From contig NZ_STFF01000012.1 of the NCBI RefSeq assembly GCF_004834005.1, positions 1 through 64,000 on the forward strand: DNA of 64,000 bases. Reading direction: 5' to 3'. Below, one piece after another: positions 1 through 8,198 of the stretch. How positions within the stretch are numbered: the stretch's first letter is position 1; every line of letters starts with the position of its first letter. Under the pieces are notes generated by a model. That model ran no database searches and was not told the origin of the DNA. It saw only the letters and a program-made list of their open reading frames with translations. This DNA comes from Niastella caeni (GTDB lineage Bacteria > Bacteroidota > Bacteroidia > Chitinophagales > Chitinophagaceae). The position numbers and the translations under genes were made by a program.

Positions 1-30
1 ACAACAATGCGGGAGAGTAGGTAGCTGCCA
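1..30 (+). rRNA. 5S ribosomal RNA, 3' end (partial)
   Basis: The first 30 bases read into gggagagtaggtagctgcca, which matches the conserved 3' end of bacterial 5S rRNA (closing helix strand and terminal tgcc). A strong intrinsic terminator follows immediately. The 5' part and presumably 16S and 23S genes lie left of the window, so this is the tail of an rRNA operon transcribed rightward. The exact 3' base is approximate. Confidence 0.85.
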
Positions 31-39
31 TATTTATTG

Positions 40-78
40 AAAAAGCCTTTCAACTTGTGTTGAGAGGCTTTTTTGTTT
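40..78 (+). terminator. Intrinsic terminator of the rRNA operon
   Basis: aaaagcctttcaa and tgttgagaggctttt form a stem with a short loop, followed by a T-rich tract. It lies directly behind the 5S rRNA end. Confidence 0.85.
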
Positions 79-92
79 TTAGGAATACAGGG

Positions 93-272
93 GAAGCTGC
101 AAGCCATAAGCTATAAGCCGTAAGCCGAATAAGCTGCAAGCCGTAAGCCGTAAGCTGCAAGCCGTATAAGCCGTAAGCCGCAAGCCACAAGCCCGGTTCT
201 TCGCCATCTGCTTTCTGTATTGCTTGCAGCTTGAAGCTTGAAGCTTGAAGCTTGAAGCGTGTAGCTTGTAGT
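93..272. repeat. Inverted pair of 7-nt-period arrays (aagccgt / agcttga)
   Basis: The left arm at 93-192 reads as successive 7-mers aagctgc, aagccat, aagctat, aagccgt and so on, with two 2-nt slips. The right arm at 220-272 repeats agcttga four times and then agcgtgt, agcttgt. The right arm resembles the reverse complement of the left (aagctgcaagc), separated by about 27 nt. A reading frame across it encodes a spurious low-complexity peptide. Confidence 0.9.
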
Positions 273-328
273 TTTAATTTTGCCAATCCAGCTTAATTAA
301 ACTCCCACCATCCGCACGCCTTTTTACC

Positions 329-336
329 TACTTTTG
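329..336 (+). promoter_or_regulatory. -7 element TACTTTTG of apbE
   Basis: An exact match to the Bacteroidota -7 consensus TAnnTTTG lies only four bases before the apbE ATG, so the transcript would be leaderless or nearly so. No clear TTTG -33 box is seen at 19-21 nt upstream. Confidence 0.5.
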
Positions 337-340
337 CCCT

Positions 341-1369
341 ATGCGATACCTATGTGTGCTGTTGGTTACCTGTACCGCTTTCTTACATCAACCAGTTTGG
401 CGTAAAATACAGATCAATGGAAAGGCCCAGGGCACTACCTATCATATTACCTGGTATGCCACTGACAGCACCTTCGGCCAGCAACAGATCGACAGCATCC
501 TGCAAAAGATCGACACGTCCCTTTCCATCTACAACCCTCAATCCCTCATTACCCAATTCAATAATAACAGCAACGGTGTTGTTATGGATAACCATTTCAG
601 CACCGTATTCAATAAGTCAATGGAGACCTACCGGCAAACCGGCGGCATCTTCGACATCACCGTTCAACCCCTGGTGCAGGCCTGGGGATTCGGTCCGCAA
701 AAAGTGAACGGCCTGCCCGACTCGGGCACGATCAGCTCTTTAAAGGCTTGTGTTAACTCCAACAATCTTTACAGGCAGGGGAATTCTTTATTTAAAAAGA
801 AACCATGTACCAGGATCGATGTGAATGGCATTGCCCAGGGATACAGCGTTGACATATTAGCGGCCTTCCTGGAAGCGCAAGGCATCGTAAATTACTTAGT
901 GGAACTGGGCGGAGAAATTCGCGTGAAAGGCCATAAACAACCCGGTGGCGAAAAAATGAAAATAGGCATAGAAGCGCCGGGCGAAGATAATTTTCAGTTG
1001 TCCATGATCAGTAAGATCATTGTTATCGACAGCGGCGCCATTACCACCTCGGGCAGCTACCGGAAGTTCTATGAAAGCGAGGGCAAAAAGATCTCGCACA
1101 TAATTGACCCGCGCAGCGGGTATCCGGCACGAAACGAATTGATCAGCGTAACCGTATATGCAAAAGATGCTATTACAGCCGATGCCTACGACAACGCGCT
1201 TATGGTAATGGGACTGCAAAAAGCATTACAATTTGTAGAACGGCGAAAAGATCTGGCCGCTCATTTTATTTACCGTAAAGCGAACGGCGCCGTAGCAGAT
1301 ACGGCATCGGGCAGGTTTTATAAATTGCTGCAAAACGCAGAACGCCGAACGCTTAAGGCCGAACGCTGA
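341..1369 (+). CDS. apbE: FAD:protein FMN transferase (ApbE family)
   Basis: This 342-residue protein has a hydrophobic N-terminus (MRYLCVLLVTCTAFL), consistent with export or membrane anchoring outside the cytoplasm, where ApbE flavinylates Thr residues of proteins such as RnfG/NqrC using FAD. Visible family motifs are G-K-A-Q-G-T-T-Y near residue 28, the GGIFDITV segment near 100, RIDVNGIAQGYSVD near 165, the GGEIRVKG stretch, SGSYRKF, HIIDPRSGYPA, and the metal-binding ITADAYDNALMVMG near 290. Length is typical. The last ~12 codons (QNAERRTLKAER) are written in an intergenic 7-mer array, so the natural C-terminus has probably been overwritten or extended. No flavoprotein target is adjacent. 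Confidence 0.9.
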   Translation: MRYLCVLLVTCTAFLHQPVWRKIQINGKAQGTTYHITWYATDSTFGQQQIDSILQKIDTSLSIYNPQSLITQFNNNSNGVVMDNHFSTVFNKSMETYRQTGGIFDITVQPLVQAWGFGPQKVNGLPDSGTISSLKACVNSNNLYRQGNSLFKKKPCTRIDVNGIAQGYSVDILAAFLEAQGIVNYLVELGGEIRVKGHKQPGGEKMKIGIEAPGEDNFQLSMISKIIVIDSGAITTSGSYRKFYESEGKKISHIIDPRSGYPARNELISVTVYAKDAITADAYDNALMVMGLQKALQFVERRKDLAAHFIYRKANGAVADTASGRFYKLLQNAERRTLKAER

Positions 1370-1483
1370 GCCTGTTTACCCGGCCGGCTCTTTATTTGCA
1401 ATTTTCGGAAGTGAGCGGAATGCAGGCGTTTTAAAATAGGGGTTTTTGCGTTAAGCGTTTAGCGTTGAACTTTCAGCGTAAAT
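1334..1483. repeat. Inverted 7-nt-period arrays (aacgcnn / gcgttnn)
   Basis: The left arm at 1334-1368 is aacgcag, aacgccg, aacgctt, aaggccg, aacgctg and overlaps the last codons and stop of apbE. The right arm at 1449-1483 is gcgttaa, gcgttta, gcgttga, actttca, gcgtaaa, the reverse-complement theme. About 80 nt separate them. The same consensus recurs before htpG. Confidence 0.9.
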
Positions 1484-1587
1484 ATTTATTCCGGTGATGC
1501 AGCCGATAAAAGGATTTTTTCAACTTATAAAGGAGTGGGGGTGTTTCCATTTTATCGTCTTAACAAAAAAACTTTTGCGATTGCTTT

Positions 1588-2790
1588 ATGAGCAGACGTC
1601 ACTTTATTAAACAGTCTGGTTTATTGGCAGGCGGGCTATTGTTTTCCAATCAATGGCTGCATGCTTTCGCCGGTTCAGCGGAAAAAATAAACATCGGTAT
1701 CATCGGTTGCGGCGACCGGGGAACGGGTATTATGAAAATGCTCAATGATCTTACCGACCGGTTCACCGTTTCTGCTATTTGCGATGTACTTGAATTTCGT
1801 ATCGAGAATGCAAAGAAGATCAGTCCTTCCATAGATCCCAAAGTATATAAAGATTATCGCAGGCTGCTTGACGATAAATCAATTCAGGCAGTGGTGATCG
1901 CAACCACGCTCAGTGAGCATTATCGCATTGCTAAAGATGCATTGCTGGCTGGCAAACATATTTACCTGGAAAAAGCGATGACCTATAGCATCGATCAGGC
2001 TATAGACCTGGTGAAAGTCTCTAAATCGCATTCCAACCAGGTGGTGCAGATCGGTCATCAATACCGTTCAACCCCTTTATATTTTAAAGTAAAGGAAATG
2101 ATCGGGAAAGGTTACCTGGGTAAAGTAACTCAGATCGATTGCCGTTGGGACCGTAACTGGAACTGGCGTCGTGCGGTACCGGCCGGTTATACCGACAAAC
2201 AGGTGAACTGGCGCATGTATAAAGAATTCTCCGGCGGTTTGCCCGCTGAATTGTTATCGCACCAGATGGATTTTATTAACTGGGCTTTTAATACCCATCC
2301 TGATGAAGTGCTGGGGACCGGCGGCATAGATAATTACAAAGATGGCAGAGAAACTTACGACAACGTACAGGTGATGTTGCGGTATTCAAAAGAGAACATG
2401 ATCGGCAACTTCGGCGCTACCTGCGCCAATGCGCATGACGGTTATATTTTCAAGATAAAAGGCACGAAAGGCGCCGTACACCTGCTGATGCACGATGGTG
2501 TATATTTTCCTGAAGCTGCTACTAAGAAAGAACTGGAGACCGTAGATGGCGTTACCGGCGCTACTAAAATAGAATGGAACAGGGAAGGTGGTGTTAGTAT
2601 TATGAATGAAAAGCTGAAAGACGGCACATGGTATGCTTTACTGGAGTTTCATGATTGCATTAACAACAAAAAAGTACCGGCTTCCAATATTGTTACCGGC
2701 GCTACCACGGCCATTTGTGTGCACCTGGCCAACAATGCCATTTTTAATCACACGATCGAAAAATGGAAACCTGCCTACAACTTATTGTAA
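1588..2790 (+). CDS. Gfo/Idh/MocA family oxidoreductase, exported (Tat-like signal)
   Basis: The 400-residue protein starts MSRRHFIKQSGLLAGGLLFS, a twin-arginine type signal, suggesting export after folding with bound NAD(P). A Rossmann fold follows: INIGIIGCGDRGTGIM with the GxGxxG-like loop near residue 35, and the family hairpin EKAMTYS near 130 (usually EKP). The C-terminal half has the GHQYRS and WRMYKEFSGG segments typical of secreted family members in Bacteroidota. The DUF1080 gene starts 17 nt after its stop, so the two are surely co-transcribed. Known pairs of this kind oxidise C3 of a glucoside and then cleave it. That role is inferred here; the substrate is unknown. Confidence 0.85.
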   Translation: MSRRHFIKQSGLLAGGLLFSNQWLHAFAGSAEKINIGIIGCGDRGTGIMKMLNDLTDRFTVSAICDVLEFRIENAKKISPSIDPKVYKDYRRLLDDKSIQAVVIATTLSEHYRIAKDALLAGKHIYLEKAMTYSIDQAIDLVKVSKSHSNQVVQIGHQYRSTPLYFKVKEMIGKGYLGKVTQIDCRWDRNWNWRRAVPAGYTDKQVNWRMYKEFSGGLPAELLSHQMDFINWAFNTHPDEVLGTGGIDNYKDGRETYDNVQVMLRYSKENMIGNFGATCANAHDGYIFKIKGTKGAVHLLMHDGVYFPEAATKKELETVDGVTGATKIEWNREGGVSIMNEKLKDGTWYALLEFHDCINNKKVPASNIVTGATTAICVHLANNAIFNHTIEKWKPAYNLL

Positions 2791-2807
2791 TCTTATTTAA
2801 CTGACAT

Positions 2808-4184
2808 ATGAAAAAACTCACTTGCGTACTTTTGGCTTTTATGGCAACGGCTGTTGCTACCGCTCAGTCGGGCAACGGCTGGACGAACCTGTTCGATGGA
2901 AAATCATTGGATGGCTGGAAAAAGATCACCGGCACTGCGGATTATAAAATTGAAGACGGCGCCATTGTTGGTATTACCGTACCAAATTCCCCTAATACTT
3001 TCCTGGTTACCGAGAAAGAATACGGCGATTTTGTTATGGAGCTGGAAGTGAAGATCGAAGACACTACATCCAACTCGGGCATTCAGTTCAGAAGTCATTA
3101 TAACCCTGAGATGAGCAATGGCAGAGGCGGCAAAGGCCGGGTGTATGGTTACCAGTTTGAACTGGACCCTTCGGCTCGTCGTTGGACGGGTGGTATATAT
3201 GATGAAGCCCGCCGCGAATGGTTATATCCTTTATCACTGAACCCTGCGGGACAGGATGCTTTCAAAACCGGTCAATACAATAAAGTACGGATTGAATGCA
3301 TCGGCAACAATATAAAGACCTGGGTGAATGACAAAGCAGCCGCTTATGTAATTGATACCTTCGATAAGAGCGGTTTTATTGCTTTACAGGTGCATGCCAT
3401 CAATAAGCCGGAACTGGCAGGAGAAAAGATCTACTGGCGAAATATCCGGATCAAAACGACTAACCTCACGCCTGCACCTTTCGCAAAAGGCGTTTTTGTT
3501 GCTAACAATATTCCCAACAATCTTTCTGCCTACGAAAAGAACGATGGCTGGAAGTTGTTGTTTGACGGAAAAACCACCAACGGCTGGGTAGGCGCTTATA
3601 AAAAAGGTTTTCCTGAAAAGGGTTGGGAAATAAAAGACGGTACGCTTTCCGTACTCCCTTCTACTGGCGCAGAATCAACCAACGGTGGTGATATTGTAAC
3701 CAAAGAACAATACAGCGCGTTTGACCTGTCGTTCGATTTTAAAATTACGCCCGGCGCCAACAGCGGCGTGAAATACTTTGTAACCTTAACGGAAAACAAT
3801 GCCGGTTCTGCCATTGGCCTGGAATACCAGGTGCTGGACGATACCCTGCATCCTGATGCCAAGTTGGGGCGCGATGGCAACCGCACGCTGGCTTCTTTAT
3901 ACGACCTGATAAAAGCCGAAAAAACAAAGCGGTTCATTCATCAGCCCGGACAATGGAATACAGGTAGGGTAGTGGTATATCCCAATAATCATGTGGTGCA
4001 TTACCTGAATGGCGCCAAAGTGCTGGAATACGATCGCGGTTCTGCGGCGTTCCGGGAACTGGTAGCCCTCAGCAAATACAAAGTATGGAAAGATTTTGGC
4101 GAGGCGTCTAAAGGGCATATCCTGATACAGGACCATGGGAATGCAGTAAGTTTCAGAAGTATAAAAATAAAAGTGTTGAAATAG
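2808..4184 (+). CDS. Tandem DUF1080 (3-keto-glycoside hydrolase-like) secreted protein
   Basis: A 458-residue protein with a signal peptide (MKKLTCVLLAFMATAVATAQ). It carries two successive DUF1080/LamG-like beta-sandwich domains, each opening with the signature W-x-x-LFDGK-x-x-x-GW: GWTNLFDGKSLDGW near residue 25 and GWKLLFDGKTTNGW near 247. Each also has the NSGI/V-(Q/K)-(F/Y) strand (NSGIQFRSHY and NSGVKYFV). DUF1080 proteins are associated with hydrolysis of 3-keto-glycosides. Most are single-domain (~250 aa), so this is a duplicated version. It is encoded directly after the oxidoreductase as a two-gene operon and is followed by a terminator at 4213. Confidence 0.85.
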   Translation: MKKLTCVLLAFMATAVATAQSGNGWTNLFDGKSLDGWKKITGTADYKIEDGAIVGITVPNSPNTFLVTEKEYGDFVMELEVKIEDTTSNSGIQFRSHYNPEMSNGRGGKGRVYGYQFELDPSARRWTGGIYDEARREWLYPLSLNPAGQDAFKTGQYNKVRIECIGNNIKTWVNDKAAAYVIDTFDKSGFIALQVHAINKPELAGEKIYWRNIRIKTTNLTPAPFAKGVFVANNIPNNLSAYEKNDGWKLLFDGKTTNGWVGAYKKGFPEKGWEIKDGTLSVLPSTGAESTNGGDIVTKEQYSAFDLSFDFKITPGANSGVKYFVTLTENNAGSAIGLEYQVLDDTLHPDAKLGRDGNRTLASLYDLIKAEKTKRFIHQPGQWNTGRVVVYPNNHVVHYLNGAKVLEYDRGSAAFRELVALSKYKVWKDFGEASKGHILIQDHGNAVSFRSIKIKVLK

Positions 4185-4212
4185 CTATAAAAGGCTGTAG
4201 AAGCTTTTGAGG

Positions 4213-4245
4213 ATACCCTTCCCGGTTTATTGGGAGGGGTATTTT
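4213..4245 (+). terminator. Intrinsic terminator after the DUF1080 gene
   Basis: ataccctTccc pairs with gggaggggtat around a short loop, followed by a T-rich stretch. It lies 29 nt after the DUF1080 stop. Confidence 0.75.
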
Positions 4246-4270
4246 ATTGGGGGCTATTGAAAGGAGTACT

Positions 4271-4302
4271 AAAAAAGAAAGGTCGCCTTTTTACAGGCGA
4301 CC
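4271..4302 (-). terminator. Minus-strand intrinsic terminator
   Basis: The perfect stem ggtcgcc/ggcgacc with an 8-nt loop is followed on the minus strand by TTTCTTTTTT. It lies almost 300 nt beyond the stop of the nearest minus-strand gene (4595), so either that mRNA has a long 3' UTR or a separate small RNA ends here. The rest of 4303-4594 holds no recognisable gene. Confidence 0.7.
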
Positions 4303-4594
4303 CTACACTAATCAAATACCATTAACCATTAAACCTTATCCTACTGCAAAGTTGCAAATTAATATGCAAACAAAAAATAGGTAGCCCTAAGAATTTACAG
4401 GAATAAATAATTTCTACTAGAAAATGTTAGCAATTATGGGGATAATACGAGAGGGGAGCGTGCAACCAGGGAGAAAGCAATGCCGACCCGAGCTTTACAA
4501 ACACGCTAAAAGAATGCTAAAACGCTCAGATTGCGCCTGAAATAAGAGGAGCTTAATGCGATGAAAACCGGATGGGGATTGATAAGCGTCTGTT

Positions 4595-4972
4595 TTACAA
4601 TGGTATTCTTAAAACACTGTCTTTTGTAATATTTACAGTTAATCTTTTTGACCCGCTGCTATAATTAATTAGCAAAGTATATGTGCCTGGAACACGCAGT
4701 TCGGGCAAAGAAAAACTGCCCTGTTCATCAGTTTGTGCGGCAATATCGGGATGTTCATAACTTCCTTCAGCCACCATTACCGTAGCGCCTTCAATAGGGG
4801 CGCCTGTAGATGATTTATATAAAAATCCTCTTACGCTTGTTGTAGTACCTGCAGCCATATCAAAATTGTTGTTTTTAATCAACCAGTAACCGATTAAAAA
4901 ACAGGAAAGGATGACGGTGATCGCCAGCCATCCCTTCCTGCTTTGTGTATTTACATACCCTGATTTTTCCAT
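4595..4972 (-). CDS. Membrane-anchored CnaB / carboxypeptidase-regulatory-like domain protein
   Basis: A small protein of 125 residues. A cytoplasmic N-terminus of about 14 residues precedes one transmembrane helix (AITVILSCFLIGYWLI). A single beta-sandwich domain of CarboxypepD_reg/CnaB type then starts near residue 46 (TSVRGFLYKSSTGAPIEGATV), with a typical DEQGSFSLPEL turn and Y-T-L-L-I-N strand. The domain would face the periplasm. Its start lies inside the last codons of the upstream protease gene (22-nt overlap), so the two are translationally coupled. Function is unknown; such domains usually mediate adhesion or protein contact, and a tether or partner for the protease is a guess. Confidence 0.75.
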   Translation of the reverse strand: MEKSGYVNTQSRKGWLAITVILSCFLIGYWLIKNNNFDMAAGTTTSVRGFLYKSSTGAPIEGATVMVAEGSYEHPDIAAQTDEQGSFSLPELRVPGTYTLLINYSSGSKRLTVNITKDSVLRIPL

Positions 4973-5982
4973 GCCAGGAGATTATTAAATACTGGCGTAA
5001 CAATTCTTGTTGCTGAATTTCCGGTAATTAAACCGTTGGTATGAATCCCGACAACTGAGCGGGTATTGCCAACTTTTACCCAAACCGGAGAACCGCTTTG
5101 TCCACCCATGGTATCTATTTCATAATAGATAACCCGTGGCGCAACAGATTTCGCTTTGCGAACCATGAACCACTGCTGGTTGCCGCCTTTGTCGCCTGGG
5201 TAGCCACTCAGGTTCAGATAGGCATTCAGCAAATAGTTATTGTCTTTTACAGAAAATCCGAATACACCGGTTCTATCGCCGGGCCGTGAAGCGCGGGGTA
5301 AAATGATACAGCCGTAATCGTACTCTCTTTTTTTGCTGCTTACCCATCCTGTAACACTTCTGAATGAAGTGCCCACATAGGAACCAAAAGGACGTTGAGT
5401 TTCATCTAATCCCGGAATAACTTCAATGCTCCTTGCCCAACCGCCCTGTGCATGCATGTATACACAATGGCCGGCAGTGATCACTGTACGCGGTGCTATT
5501 AAAAATCCGGTACCAATAAAACGTTGGCCGTTCTGGGCGGTGATCTTTAACGAGCAAATGGCCCGCCAGGGGAACCCGGTAGTGGGGGTGATCCGAACCC
5601 TTTCATCAGTTCCGATAATTACTTCTGAAAGGCTTTTTTCATATAATTCGGGATAACTGGCAAAGAAAGCATCCCGGGTAAATGCGCCTTCTCTTTCGTC
5701 CTCTGTAGTTTCTGTACCGGTTTCTTCCAGGGAAGAAGAATATTCAAATTCAGATTCTGTATTCAGGCTGTTATACACCTCCTTATCAACTTCGCCAGGT
5801 TTGGTGATCTGTAGGCCTTCTACCTGTTCTATTTCTGTTTCTGTGACTGATTCTGCTCCCATGTATGATTGACCTGGTAAGTTTTCAATCATGCTTGGGT
5901 TAGGCGCTGAGGCTACCAATGGTTCTTTGTCGTTCCCATTTTTTGGAGACCGCAGTGTCTCAGAGAAAGTCTTTGGCTTCAT
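4951..5982 (-). CDS. Trypsin-like / V8-type (Glu-specific) serine endopeptidase
   Basis: A 343-residue protein with a chymotrypsin-fold protease in its C-terminal ~220 residues. The catalytic triad is visible: His172 in VITAGHCVY, Asp222 in EYDYGC, and Ser296 in GGQSGSP. This pattern is closest to the glutamyl endopeptidase/V8 branch. Residues 1-125 are acidic, Ser/Thr/Glu-rich and probably disordered. They look like a pro-region, but no signal peptide is seen, which is odd for this family. The 3' end overlaps the CnaB-like membrane gene. Target and location are unknown; a cytoplasmic protease or non-classical export are both possible. Confidence 0.85.
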   Translation of the reverse strand: MKPKTFSETLRSPKNGNDKEPLVASAPNPSMIENLPGQSYMGAESVTETEIEQVEGLQITKPGEVDKEVYNSLNTESEFEYSSSLEETGTETTEDEREGAFTRDAFFASYPELYEKSLSEVIIGTDERVRITPTTGFPWRAICSLKITAQNGQRFIGTGFLIAPRTVITAGHCVYMHAQGGWARSIEVIPGLDETQRPFGSYVGTSFRSVTGWVSSKKREYDYGCIILPRASRPGDRTGVFGFSVKDNNYLLNAYLNLSGYPGDKGGNQQWFMVRKAKSVAPRVIYYEIDTMGGQSGSPVWVKVGNTRSVVGIHTNGLITGNSATRIVTPVFNNLLAWKNQGM

Positions 5983-6571
5983 AAATTAGTTTTTTTGGTT
6001 ATTGTAATGAAGTGCTGAAGTAGCGGGAATAGCAATCCACCGTGTTAAATAAACGCCATTGCAAACAACCTTGTAAACAGTTGTAAGCAATACAACTCCG
6101 TAAAATGATCATTTAAAACCATTCATTACAGTGAAACCATATAACCATGATGGGGAACGGGAGATGATTTAGTTGAGAGGCAGCGCGTTTTAACAGTTTC
6201 CATTAACCGAAATATGTAATAGCGCGAGGTTATGTACAGAGCCGGAGTATATTTCGGATAATGATGGGAGGTGCTTACCTCTATAATTCCTCATAGGCCT
6301 TCTTATGAGGTAAAATCAAGACTTTGGACGGTTATGGTTTTCATATACCTATATGCCAGGCAATAATACTACTACCCTCCACTTCTCCTTTTAAAGGTAT
6401 AGAGTTAATTTTATATTCTTTTACTTTTCATATAAAATAATTATGAACAACAAGCGCTTGTATAGTAATGTGTACTGTTGGCGTTATCTTAATTGGTCGT
6501 GATTGTTATGGCAATGCCCATTGTTTGAACATGAATAAGTTAGCCGAAGCCGGCACACTTAATATGCTTAC
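5983..6571. other. Intergenic region without a recognisable gene
   Basis: This 589-nt stretch lies between two minus-strand genes. I see no convincing ORF, tRNA or terminator. A short hairpin (cctcata/tatgagg) occurs near 6291-6312. It should contain the promoter of the protease gene at its left end, but no exact TAnnTTTG box was identified. Confidence 0.5.
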
Positions 6572-7150
6572 TTACTGCTTTTTGTTACGGTCATTGTATT
6601 TTCTTATGTAAGTGAGCTTGTCTCTATCCTGGTTATATGCTGGTTCCTGGTTATACTCTGCTAACAATTCAGGGTCATCAGCTATCAGTTTTTTTACAGC
6701 AGATGCTTTTAAGGTGGTTATGTTGCCTTCTTTATCCAGTATAAAGGAACGTTCAGCTTCTTTGGTTTTATACCTGACGGGAGCAAAGCCGGGCGCACTT
6801 ACAGACCATTGGGTTTTTGACTCCTGGAAATATTTGAACACACAGATGCTGCCTATGGCCATAAATCTGGCATAATGACCTTGATACTTTATGTAAACAT
6901 CATTACTATCAGCAAATCCCCAGATTTGTCCTTTATATTTTTCTGTATTGCCGGTTGAATCTGTTTGGTACATCAGTGAATATTTATCTTCGGCAGTTTG
7001 CTCCAGGAAAATATTAACAGGATGAATTGATGGCGTATTCGTTTTAAATTCTTCAAAACTTTTGAATACGGCATTTCTTTTAATAGTGTCGCTTTGGGCA
7101 AATGATTGGTAGCAGATAAAACTGAACAACAGGAAAACGGAAAGCTTCAT
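6572..7150 (-). CDS. Secreted hypothetical protein
   Basis: 192 residues with a clear signal peptide (MKLSVFLLFSFICYQSFAQ). The mature part has no motif I recognise. It is mixed alpha/beta with WGFADSNDVYIKYQGHYARF and a charged C-terminus ending in RKYNDRNKKQ. It looks like a small periplasmic or surface protein of a Bacteroidota-specific family. It stands alone, with a gap of about 110 nt to the universal stress gene upstream on the same strand that contains that gene's terminator, so it is probably its own transcription unit. Confidence 0.7.
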   Translation of the reverse strand: MKLSVFLLFSFICYQSFAQSDTIKRNAVFKSFEEFKTNTPSIHPVNIFLEQTAEDKYSLMYQTDSTGNTEKYKGQIWGFADSNDVYIKYQGHYARFMAIGSICVFKYFQESKTQWSVSAPGFAPVRYKTKEAERSFILDKEGNITTLKASAVKKLIADDPELLAEYNQEPAYNQDRDKLTYIRKYNDRNKKQ

Positions 7151-7203
7151 GACAGGGTAAAGGTTTTTTTAATACTGTAAATATAGCTGAATATAGGAAT
7201 AGC

Positions 7204-7240
7204 AAAAAGCACCGCCACGGGGGCAGTGCTTTTCTTTTAT
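7204..7240 (-). terminator. Intrinsic terminator after the universal stress gene
   Basis: On the minus strand aaaagcactgcc and ggcggtgcttttt form a stem with a short loop and a T tract. It lies just beyond the stop codon at 7261. Confidence 0.75.
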
Positions 7241-7260
7241 CTAAAAAAACAAAACGAAGA

Positions 7261-8127
7261 TCAGTTGGAATGAGGCGCCTGTTCACTGTTCTTATCAACC
7301 GTTATCACGGGGATCTTTGAACCGTATGATAACAGTTTACGGGTGATACGATTCCACCAACCAGGCATATGAAATTCTTTGAGCGGGTTGGCCATGATGA
7401 GGTCGGCATTGATGCGCTTTGAAAAGTCGAGTGTACTTTTAGCCAGGTTCTTTCCTTCCAGTAAAAAGCATTGCACCGGTATCGTGCTCAGGCTTTGTAT
7501 TACTTCCAGTGTTTTATTCAACACTATTTCTGCTGCATTATCATCTTTACGCAAACTAACCAGGTATACGGTACTTTGAAAAGTGCGGGCCAGCATGGTC
7601 GCAAACTTTATACGGCGCACCGGTACTTCATTGGTTAACGGCAACACGATCTTTTTAAAATGGCTCACCAATCCACTTGAACGGATAGCCAGGGCGGGCA
7701 CATTGGTTTTACGCGCCAGTTGGCTAATGGAAACTGAAGATAATATGCGGTGAATAAGGTTGAATTTCGACAAGCCTACCACCACCAGGTCCATATCGTA
7801 TTGCTCAATGTATTTGATCAATTGCTGGCTGGTCCGGCCTTGCAATAAGCTGATCTCTATTTTACCTTCACCACACAAATGATGCTGATAGGTTTCTTTA
7901 AGTATCTCCAGTTTTTTGCGGGCATTGTTCAGGTCGGCCGTGATGTCGTAGGGCAGCAGCATGCTGGCATCGACAGGGATCAACGGCAGCAGGTTCTTCG
8001 ACACTACGTGTACCAGGTGAATATTGCACTGGAAGGTGTTCGCCAGTTCAATAGCCTTGGAGATGGCCCATTTGCTACGGCCGGAAAAATCAACCGGCAC
8101 CAGAATGTTATATAATTTTCCTGGCAT
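7261..8127 (-). CDS. Universal stress protein, tandem UspA domains
   Basis: 288 residues with two Usp folds. The first begins NILVPVDFSGRSKWAISKA near residue 7 and ends near 150 (KTNVPALAIRS). The second begins KKIVLPLTNEVPVRRIKFA near 160. The ATP-binding glycine motif (GxxG-9x-GS/T) is not intact in the first domain (GLSKFNLIHRILSSVS), so nucleotide binding is doubtful. Cytoplasmic. The glycosyltransferase/HAD gene ends 71 nt upstream on the same strand, so the two may be co-transcribed as a stress-response unit. A terminator follows at 7204. Confidence 0.88.
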   Translation of the reverse strand: MPGKLYNILVPVDFSGRSKWAISKAIELANTFQCNIHLVHVVSKNLLPLIPVDASMLLPYDITADLNNARKKLEILKETYQHHLCGEGKIEISLLQGRTSQQLIKYIEQYDMDLVVVGLSKFNLIHRILSSVSISQLARKTNVPALAIRSSGLVSHFKKIVLPLTNEVPVRRIKFATMLARTFQSTVYLVSLRKDDNAAEIVLNKTLEVIQSLSTIPVQCFLLEGKNLAKSTLDFSKRINADLIMANPLKEFHMPGWWNRITRKLLSYGSKIPVITVDKNSEQAPHSN

Positions 8128-8198
8128 AGACGTTCGTTTTAGGTTTTACTGATTAGAAATGTGGTTTTTTATCCGGGTCTTTCACCCATTCTCCTGAA

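Noticed and set aside
50..286. Open frame of 78 residues on the minus strand with KLQA repeats
   Set aside because: It is the translation of the 7-mer arrays behind the 5S rRNA. Low complexity and no initiation context.
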